NCBI GenBank assembly: GCA_001462255.1 | Contig: LIUJ01000096.1 | Span: 368 to 6,302, forward strand | DNA: 5,935 nucleotides | Origin: Fibrobacteria bacterium GUT77 | Lineage (GTDB): Bacteria; Fibrobacterota; Chitinivibrionia; Chitinivibrionales; Chitinispirillaceae | Direction: 5' to 3' | Shown here: piece after piece, positions 1-4,864 of the stretch | Layout of the letters: each line of letters begins with the position of its first letter | How positions within the stretch are numbered: the stretch's first letter is position 1 | Notes under the pieces: model-generated | Seen by the model: the letters and a program-made list of their open reading frames with translations, nothing else | Told to the model about the DNA's origin: nothing | The model's database searches: none | Translations under genes and position numbers: made by a program

Positions 1-1125
1 ATGGATACCATCGAAAAACTAAAAATGTTGAGCGACGCATCGCAATACGACCTCGCCTGCGCCTGCGGGACACGCGGAGGGCCCGACCACCGGGTTCGCA
101 AGGACGACGGGTCTTGGCTCTATCCGGTCTCCATGCCGGGCGGCGGGTACTCCATTATGCTGAAAACGCTTATATCCAACGTTTGCAACAACGACTGCGG
201 GTACTGCCCGTTTCGGGCGGCGAGGGACGTGCCGAGGTGCACCATTACGCCGGATGAGATGGCGAGGCTGTTCATGGACTATGACCGCCAACGCGGGCTA
301 ATCGGTATATTCCTAAGCGGCGGGGTAGTGGGGACGCCGGACAATACGATGGAACTGATAAACGGAACCGCTCGGATACTGCGGCGCAAGTACGCCTACA
401 GGGGGTACATCCACCTGAAAGTGATACCCGGCGCCAGCGACGCCGCCGTTGACGAGGCGGTAGCGCTTGCCAGCGCCGTATCCGTAAACATCGAGGTTCC
501 CGGCGAAAAACACTTTTCCGCCCTATCGCAAAAGAAAGATTACCTAAAGGACATCATAAGCCCCATGCGCCGTATCGCAAAATTGACCGATAAGGGGACG
601 CGGTACCACCGGGTAAGGCAGACGACGCAGTTTATCGTGGGCGCGGCCGACGAGAGCGACGCGGAAATCGTAAAATATACCGCCGGGCTGTACAGAAAAC
701 TCAATTTGGACAGGGTCTACTACTCGTCGTATCAACGCGGTTTGGGGAACGAGGCTATACCGGGCGAGCGGCGCGGCAGCGTTAGCCCCGAAGAAGGGTT
801 CGTTAGGGAGCATAGGCTTTATCAGGTAGACTTCTTGTTCCGGCAATACGGTTTTACGGAGGAGGATATCCGATACGACGATAGCGGGCGCTTATTCATG
901 GACAAAGACCCCAAGTTGGTGTGGGCGGAGAGCCACCCCGAAAAGTTTCCGGTAAACGTCAATCAGGCAGATGAAAAGATACTGTTGCGGATACCCGGCA
1001 TAGGCCCCACGACGGCGAAGCGCATAGTGAAGATGCGTTCCGGCGGGGCGCGGATACGGTCTATGGAGGGGTTGCCCCTGCGAGGCAAGAGGCTGACGTT
1101 GGCGGAAAAATATTTGATCTGTTGA
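1..1125 (+). CDS. Radical SAM protein with C-terminal HhH, putative DNA modification/repair family (TIGR03916-like)
   Basis: The protein has 374 residues. A radical SAM cluster motif C-x3-C-x2-C is visible at Cys62, Cys66 and Cys69 (CNNDCGYC), which should bind a [4Fe-4S] cluster and AdoMet. A G-G-V-rich stretch follows near residues 106-110. The C-terminal region around residues 327-347 (LLRIPGIGPTTAKRI) is a helix-hairpin-helix, a DNA-binding element. The N-terminal pattern (EKLKMLSDASQYDLAC) and the length of nearly 400 residues match the family known as putative DNA modification/repair radical SAM protein. From family knowledge, that group is paired or fused with a uracil-DNA-glycosylase-like protein, and its reaction is not established. 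The partner is not in this window and could lie just upstream. The ATG at base 1 fits the family N-terminus, but its ribosome binding site is outside the window. The stop overlaps a promoter-like sequence for the next gene. Family assignment is fairly sure; a role in DNA repair is inference. Confidence 0.87.
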   Translation: MDTIEKLKMLSDASQYDLACACGTRGGPDHRVRKDDGSWLYPVSMPGGGYSIMLKTLISNVCNNDCGYCPFRAARDVPRCTITPDEMARLFMDYDRQRGLIGIFLSGGVVGTPDNTMELINGTARILRRKYAYRGYIHLKVIPGASDAAVDEAVALASAVSVNIEVPGEKHFSALSQKKDYLKDIISPMRRIAKLTDKGTRYHRVRQTTQFIVGAADESDAEIVKYTAGLYRKLNLDRVYYSSYQRGLGNEAIPGERRGSVSPEEGFVREHRLYQVDFLFRQYGFTEEDIRYDDSGRLFMDKDPKLVWAESHPEKFPVNVNQADEKILLRIPGIGPTTAKRIVKMRSGGARIRSMEGLPLRGKRLTLAEKYLIC

Positions 1126-1150
1126 CGCGGCGGCCGGCGGAATGTATTTT
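1122..1150 (+). promoter_or_regulatory. Candidate sigma70-type promoter for the exported protein gene
   Basis: TTGACG at 1122-1127 and TATTTT at 1145-1150 are separated by 17 bases, with a TG one position upstream of the -10 hexamer (extended -10 like). The -35 hexamer includes the TGA stop of the radical SAM gene. Transcription would begin near 1157, giving a leader of about 40 bases. A very similar arrangement lies at 4734-4762. This is pattern matching by eye only. Confidence 0.5.
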
Positions 1151-1183
1151 ATTAGCGTCATCAATAACGAACAATCAAAAAAT

Positions 1184-1188
1184 AGGAG
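1184..1188 (+). promoter_or_regulatory. Ribosome binding site AGGAG that decides the start at 1197
   Basis: AGGAG sits eight bases before the ATG at 1197. The same frame is open back to a TTG at 1122, but that start would overlap the upstream stop, has no comparable site, and would put 25 non-conserved-looking residues ahead of a clean signal peptide. Confidence 0.8.
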
Positions 1189-1196
1189 TAGAGATT

Positions 1197-1895
1197 ATGT
1201 CCGATGTTTCAATTTTCAGAAAAGCGATTTCGGCCTTTGCCGCCCTTGTCATTGTCAGTAGCGTGTTTGTTAAAAGCCATGCGGCGGAGCCGACGCACTA
1301 CCTTTTCATGCCCACGGCGCGGATTAACCAACCGGGAGACTTAGTGCTCGGGCTTCACGAAATATCTTACGCGCTACCGGGGAAGTTGCAGATACAAGCG
1401 TCTATTCTCGACAATATAGGCAGGTTGAGCCTTGCCGCCAAATACGGTTTTCATAAGAGTTTGGCCGGCGGCGTGGGGCTGGCGTCTACATTTATTTCCG
1501 GAGACTTTGTGGAAGGCGGCCCGCACGGCGTCCCCGAAGGCGCACGCGCGCGGATAGGCGGGTTTCTGACTTACGAGTTTGGTAGACGCCACTATGGTTT
1601 GGTGTTGACCGGCCATACCCAAATAGGCGATCATGTTTCCATAGGCGCGGACTTGGGAGGGAGAATCACCCCGTCAAAAGTATGGTCGTTTTTGTGGGAA
1701 ACCGGGCTCTCCGCCGATCTCAGCGACAAAGCGATATACCTCTACGGCATAGGCGGACTGCGCTTTAACGTGGCGGTTCCGGGGCTCTTTATAGACGTTG
1801 GTGCGCAAGCGTTGGAGTTCAACATAAAAAGCTTCGGCAAGGGCGCACCTCACGCCGGAATGTTCTTTGACGTCATGTACTGTTTTCATCCATAG
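1197..1895 (+). CDS. Exported protein of unknown function, probable outer-membrane beta-barrel
   Basis: The protein has 232 residues counted from the ATG after AGGAG. Its N-terminus is a signal peptide: Arg8-Lys9, a hydrophobic core at about residues 10-25 (AISAFAALVIVSSVFV), and an S-H-A cleavage site at 27-29. The mature part is glycine-rich, with many short stretches of alternating polar and nonpolar residues (for example LQIQASI, LSLAAKYGF, HYGLVLTGHTQIG, HVSIGADLGG, AIYLYGIGGLRFNV, LFIDVGAQAL). This is the pattern of an antiparallel membrane beta-barrel of perhaps 8-10 strands. The C-terminus ends FDVMYCFHP, so it lacks the classic terminal aromatic residue but has aromatics just before the end. 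I see no enzyme motif and cannot name a family. It appears to be transcribed from its own promoter and converges on the speE end with a 48-bp gap. Export is well supported; the outer-membrane location is an inference from strand pattern; function is unknown. Confidence 0.78.
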   Translation: MSDVSIFRKAISAFAALVIVSSVFVKSHAAEPTHYLFMPTARINQPGDLVLGLHEISYALPGKLQIQASILDNIGRLSLAAKYGFHKSLAGGVGLASTFISGDFVEGGPHGVPEGARARIGGFLTYEFGRRHYGLVLTGHTQIGDHVSIGADLGGRITPSKVWSFLWETGLSADLSDKAIYLYGIGGLRFNVAVPGLFIDVGAQALEFNIKSFGKGAPHAGMFFDVMYCFHP

Positions 1896-1943
1896 ATTTT
1901 GTTTGTACGTATAATCGGATTGCCGACGTCCCATACTCCGCCG

Positions 1944-2867
1944 CTACAAAAAATCATCCGGAAACTCCGGGTTTGCGTCCGTAATAATTCTTGTGGGACG
2001 GTCTAAGATTTCTTGTATGTACGGATACGGCGTCAGCATTGCCGTTTGCGTCGTCCCGGTGTACATTTTTAGGCCCTTGACGCCTAATTTTGCCAATTTT
2101 TTATCAATAACCGACGGCTTTATTACCGTCGGATCCACTTTATCCGACGCCATTGTTATAGACCATAATACAGCGTACATCTGTATGTACATATATAGGG
2201 GATTTACGTTTTTGAAGACCGACGAAAGCGTCTTCTGTATACAGGCAAACGCCGCCGGGCGGGCTACGGGAGACTCGGAGTGCATTATGTAGACTCCGGC
2301 GCCGTCGCGCATCGCCCTTTTTGCCACTCGGTAAAACTCCTTCGTGTAGAGCATTGTGGACGGGCCGAACGGATCTGTCATGTCCATTATTATCACGTCG
2401 AACTCGCCGGGGTGATCCTCGGTGTACTTGCGACCGTCCGTTATGTTGATATGCACCCTGCCGTCGTCGAAACAACCGCCGTGCACGTCGGCCAAATACT
2501 TTTTTGAGAAGTTGATAACACCGCCGTCAAGCTCGGCCAACTCCACGCGCTCTACCGTGGGATATTTGAGCACCTCGCGGAGTATCCCGCCGTCGCCGCC
2601 GCCTACCACGAGTATGCTTTGGGGATTGGGATGGCAAGCGAGCGCCGGATGTACCATGGGTTCGTGGTACATGAACTCGTTCCTCTCGGCTACCTGCGTG
2701 ATGTCATCTAAGAGCAACACCCTGCCGAACTCGTCGGTGTCAACGAGTTCTATGCGCTGATACTTGGTTTTCGCCTTGCGCAACGTTTTTTTTATGGTGT
2801 AGAAAAAACCGAACGCGGGGTTCAACGCCTCGTGGTACAACCGCCGTCTCTTTATGATTCTTGTCAT
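1944..2867 (-). CDS. speE: Aminopropyltransferase of the spermidine synthase family (SpeE)
   Basis: This is a cytoplasmic enzyme of 307 residues from the ATG at 2867. Family members transfer the aminopropyl group of decarboxylated AdoMet to a diamine such as putrescine. Visible motifs are LLLDD-TQ near 52-58, the YHE triad at 67-69, the nucleotide-binding GGGDGG at 89-94, the acidic ELAELD segment at 109-114, and DMTDP at 162-166 with the catalytic-type aspartates. The frame is open further upstream to a TTG at 2906, but that would overlap speD by 35 bases. The chosen ATG lies four bases after the speD stop and puts the conserved RRLYHEALNP region near the N-terminus. AGGGA stands 11 bases before it, which is a wide spacing, so translational coupling with speD is likely. 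The C-terminal part is odd: the usual PTYPSG-type loop is replaced by IQMYAVLWS at about 228-236, and the usual YYN-x-H-AAF element reads MYTGTTQTAML. The family is certain; the exact diamine substrate is not. Confidence 0.9.
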   Translation of the reverse strand: MTRIIKRRRLYHEALNPAFGFFYTIKKTLRKAKTKYQRIELVDTDEFGRVLLLDDITQVAERNEFMYHEPMVHPALACHPNPQSILVVGGGDGGILREVLKYPTVERVELAELDGGVINFSKKYLADVHGGCFDDGRVHINITDGRKYTEDHPGEFDVIIMDMTDPFGPSTMLYTKEFYRVAKRAMRDGAGVYIMHSESPVARPAAFACIQKTLSSVFKNVNPLYMYIQMYAVLWSITMASDKVDPTVIKPSVIDKKLAKLGVKGLKMYTGTTQTAMLTPYPYIQEILDRPTRIITDANPEFPDDFL

Positions 2868-2871
2868 ATTC

Positions 2872-3654
2872 TCACGCTTCCCTGTCGTAAATGTTTCTGC
2901 ACTCAAACATTTCCTGCATCTCTTTTTTGAGAAGCGTGCGCACCTTCGTCCTCTCGGCCTTAGTCATTTTTTCCGTTTCCGGCCCAAAGAGGTAACTTTC
3001 GAGTTTCATATTTTTGATCTGCATCTTAGAGTGGAATATGTTGTCCGATACGATGTTTATATCGTACGCGGTGTACTTCTCTAAAATATCGTCGGAAATA
3101 TAGTCTTGTATCGACGTAATGTCGTGGTCGATGTAGACCTTCCTCCCCTTGATGTCGCGAGTGAAACCGCGGACTCTGTAATCCATCAGCACGATGTCGG
3201 AATCAAAACTGTCTATCAAAAAATCAAGCGCCTTGAGCGGCGAAATCGTGCCGCAGGTCGACACGTCGATATCTACCCTAAATGTGGATATGCCGTTGGC
3301 GGTATTGTTCTCGGGATACGTGTGCGCCGCAATGTGGCTTTTATCCAAATGCGCTACCACGCCGTCGCCGAGCGGACTGTGCCCCTCGTTTATAAGTATT
3401 GTAACGCTAGCGCCCCGCGGATCATAGTCCTGCGTGGAAATGTTCACTATACGCGCCTCTATGATGCTCGTAACCTCTTCGAGGATGCCGCGCAACTTTT
3501 CGGAATTGTACATCTCGTCGACGTACTCCAAGTAGTCCATCTGCGACGACTTGGACGGCGCGTAACATATATCGTAAATGTTGAAGCTGAGCGACTTCGT
3601 CAAATTGTTGAAGCCGTGCAACTTTATCTTGCGTCCGCGACAATGATTCAGCAC
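2872..3654 (-). CDS. speD: S-adenosylmethionine decarboxylase proenzyme, E. coli type
   Basis: This 260-residue pyruvoyl enzyme decarboxylates AdoMet to supply the aminopropyl donor for the SpeE-family enzyme encoded next to it. The segment LHGFNNLTKSLSF at 12-24 followed by YDICYA is close to identical to the E. coli protein as I recall it, and length (about 264 in E. coli) and order of motifs agree. The self-processing site is Lys105-Ser106 in AHLDKSHI: cleavage gives a beta chain (1-105) and an alpha chain whose Ser106 becomes the pyruvoyl group. Cys134 in VSTCGTISPLKAL corresponds to the conserved cysteine of the E. coli enzyme. YRVRGFTRDI (159-168) is also conserved. The start is a GTG: an in-frame stop lies just upstream and no other canonical start fits. 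A GGGGG stretch stands four bases before it. An out-of-frame ATG overlaps the GTG and reads Met-Cys-stop. The gene follows the REC-ATPase gene by 14 bases and precedes speE by 4, so the three look co-transcribed. Confidence 0.95.
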   Translation of the reverse strand: MLNHCRGRKIKLHGFNNLTKSLSFNIYDICYAPSKSSQMDYLEYVDEMYNSEKLRGILEEVTSIIEARIVNISTQDYDPRGASVTILINEGHSPLGDGVVAHLDKSHIAAHTYPENNTANGISTFRVDIDVSTCGTISPLKALDFLIDSFDSDIVLMDYRVRGFTRDIKGRKVYIDHDITSIQDYISDDILEKYTAYDINIVSDNIFHSKMQIKNMKLESYLFGPETEKMTKAERTKVRTLLKKEMQEMFECRNIYDREA

Positions 3655-3668
3655 ATTACCCCCAAAAT

Positions 3669-4574
3669 TTACACTTCATTGATATACAACGGCTTGTACC
3701 CGCTGTACTTGCCGTTCAAAAAATTCAGCGCAATGACCTCCGTGCGCTTACCGCGCTCAATGTTCACTATGAGGCGATCGGCGAAGAGGCGGCATATATG
3801 CAAGCCGCGACCCGAATTGTCCTTATCGCCCTCGCCCTTTATTTGGCGCTCCATCTTGCTAAGTACGGTCTCGCGGGTAAGCGTGCCGCAATTGTCCAAA
3901 ACCGAGACGCCGTACTTCTCCGAATCGTAACCGAACTCAACGTATATGTACTCCGACGGCTCAAGCGCCACCTCCGAAAACATCGCGTACTTTTCGGATC
4001 CGTCCTCGCGAACCGGCGCGTGGTAGACGGCGTTCGTCAAAATTTCATCCAAAACGAGCTTGGTATCCCCCACTTGGGAAAATTTCTTCTCAATCTCCTC
4101 CACTATTTTGTCTCGAACCAAGTGCGCCTCCCCCGACGACTTGACGCAAAAAGTACCGGCAACAACACCGTCGTCCGATCCCAAATAACGGGCAATCCCA
4201 AAAACCTCGCCGGTCAAAATCCCCGTTATTATCTTCTCCACCTCGGCAAAGTTGAACGGTATCGCCTTGGGAATAACGCTACAAACGGCGCTTTCCCGCA
4301 CAAAATCGATGTAATCGTCGATGTTGGACGACGTTATCAACGCCATCCTAACCTTCGGGAAGCGCTTGTGAACCTCCGTCAAAAAACCGATCCCGTCCAT
4401 CTCCGGCATGATGACGTCTGAAATCACAAGGTCGTAAGCCTCCCGATCGAGAAGATCAAGCGCCTCCGCCGCGCTACCTGCCGTGACGACATCGAATTTG
4501 TCGCTAAAATATGCCGACAGCATCGAACGGACGTAGTCCTCGTCATCGACGAACATTACCCGATATGCCCCCAT
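3669..4574 (-). CDS. Response regulator: receiver domain fused to RsbW-like histidine-kinase-type ATPase domain
   Basis: The protein has 301 residues and no predicted membrane segment. Residues about 4-120 form a receiver domain with the acidic pair Asp10-Asp11, phospho-acceptor Asp53 (LVISDVIMPEMDG), Thr81 at the end of strand 4, and Lys103. Residues about 135-290 form a GHKL ATPase domain of the anti-sigma kinase (RsbW/SpoIIAB) type. It has an N-box with Glu177 and Asn181 (LDEILTNAVYH), a G1 box with Asp227 and Gly230 (VLDNCG), and a G2 box SGRGLHI at 254-260. There is no dimerisation/His-phosphotransfer helix pair, no DNA-binding domain and no PP2C phosphatase domain. By family knowledge, such kinases phosphorylate STAS-domain anti-sigma-factor antagonists in partner switching; the receiver would gate that activity. 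Neither a cognate sensor kinase nor a STAS protein is in the window. The ATG at 4574 has GGAG five bases upstream (4580-4583). It is the first gene of the speD-speE unit, so a link to polyamine control is suggested by position only. Confidence 0.9.
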   Translation of the reverse strand: MGAYRVMFVDDEDYVRSMLSAYFSDKFDVVTAGSAAEALDLLDREAYDLVISDVIMPEMDGIGFLTEVHKRFPKVRMALITSSNIDDYIDFVRESAVCSVIPKAIPFNFAEVEKIITGILTGEVFGIARYLGSDDGVVAGTFCVKSSGEAHLVRDKIVEEIEKKFSQVGDTKLVLDEILTNAVYHAPVREDGSEKYAMFSEVALEPSEYIYVEFGYDSEKYGVSVLDNCGTLTRETVLSKMERQIKGEGDKDNSGRGLHICRLFADRLIVNIERGKRTEVIALNFLNGKYSGYKPLYINEV

Positions 4575-4663
4575 TGACGCTCCGTTTTTTTATGTTTGTA
4601 TTACGTTTATCGTGCCGTACCCGTATCGTGTAACGTACTCTCAACGTTGCGCAATATACTCTA

Positions 4664-4692
4664 AAGATAATATTCGGAAGACGCAAAGTCAA
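4664..4692 (-). promoter_or_regulatory. Candidate sigma70-type promoter for the REC-ATPase-speD-speE operon
   Basis: Read on the minus strand, TTGACT (4692-4687) and TATCTT (4669-4664) are separated by 17 bases. Transcription would start near 4657, leaving a leader of about 80 bases before the ATG at 4574. It is the best match I found on this strand in the intergenic region. No comparable promoter was obvious in the short gaps before speD or speE, which supports a single transcript. Confidence 0.5.
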
Positions 4693-4733
4693 ATTTATTA
4701 GCAATCCATACCAAAAGCGTAAAAACAAAAGTA

Positions 4734-4762
4734 TTGACCGCGACCGTGCCATAATATATTTT
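4734..4762 (+). promoter_or_regulatory. Candidate sigma70-type promoter for the DUF2723 protein gene
   Basis: TTGACC (4734-4739) and TATTTT (4757-4762) have a 17-base spacer; TATATT at 4755-4760 is an alternative -10 with a 15-base spacer. The start would be near 4769, giving a leader of about 95 bases. The hexamers and spacing are nearly the same as in the candidate at 1122-1150. Confidence 0.5.
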
Positions 4763-4788
4763 AACGGTTTACAGTTCTTACCGTAAAA
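4759..4788. repeat. Imperfect inverted repeat over the predicted transcription start
   Basis: TTTTAACGGT (4759-4768) can pair with ACCGTAAAA (4780-4788) with one bulged A and an 11-base loop. It is too AT-rich and lacks the following T-run needed for an intrinsic terminator. Its position over the -10 and predicted start of the + strand promoter would suit an operator, but this could be chance in AT-rich DNA. Confidence 0.3.
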
Positions 4789-4851
4789 CACCGGTAATCC
4801 GCAGTAGCCACAACCATAAACCGCGCCGTAGGCCGCTCGCCCCGGCGTGTG

Positions 4852-4857
4852 AAAGGA
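4852..4857 (+). promoter_or_regulatory. Ribosome binding site AAAGGA that decides the TTG start at 4865
   Basis: AAAGGA lies seven bases before TTG at 4865. The same frame has a TGA at 4850-4852, and the next in-frame ATG falls well inside the conserved part of the protein, so the TTG is the only start that leaves the family N-terminus intact. Confidence 0.7.
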
Positions 4858-4864
4858 TTTTGCT

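Larger units (their letters stand above)
4575..4864. other. Divergent intergenic regulatory region
   Basis: This 290-bp stretch between two divergently read genes has no convincing coding sequence. Its central part (about 4580-4790) is clearly richer in A and T than the flanking genes. It holds one promoter candidate for each direction, 42 bases apart between the two -35 boxes, and an imperfect hairpin at 4759-4788. The last 75 bases before the TTG start are GC-richer and probably form the leader of the membrane protein mRNA. I saw no tRNA, riboswitch or terminator in it. Confidence 0.75.

Noticed and set aside
1122..1196. N-terminal extension of the exported protein from a TTG at 1122
   Set aside because: AGGAG before the ATG at 1197 and the signal peptide right after that ATG make the shorter form far more likely.
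1896..1943. Possible bidirectional terminator between the converging genes
   Set aside because: Only a four-base stem (TCGG-ATTG-CCGA) is visible and neither strand has a following T-run. I cannot call an intrinsic terminator.
2868..2906. Thirteen-residue N-terminal extension of SpeE from a TTG at 2906
   Set aside because: It would overlap speD by 35 bases and use a weak start, while the ATG at 2867 fits the operon spacing.
3106..3930. 274-codon open frame on the + strand opposite speD and the REC-ATPase gene
   Set aside because: It is antisense to two genes whose protein motifs are unmistakable, its translation shows no known motif, and it spans their junction without a sensible domain pattern. 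It is a shadow.
3798..4421. 207-codon open frame on the + strand opposite the receiver and ATPase domains
   Set aside because: The opposite strand encodes intact receiver and ATPase motifs through the whole stretch; the + strand translation shows none.
4543..4791. 82-codon minus-strand frame starting with GTG in the divergent intergenic region and running into the start of the REC-ATPase gene
   Set aside because: It would read through the AT-rich promoter region and overlap a well-supported start with its own GGAG site. The product is basic with a vague hydrophobic patch and no recognisable feature.
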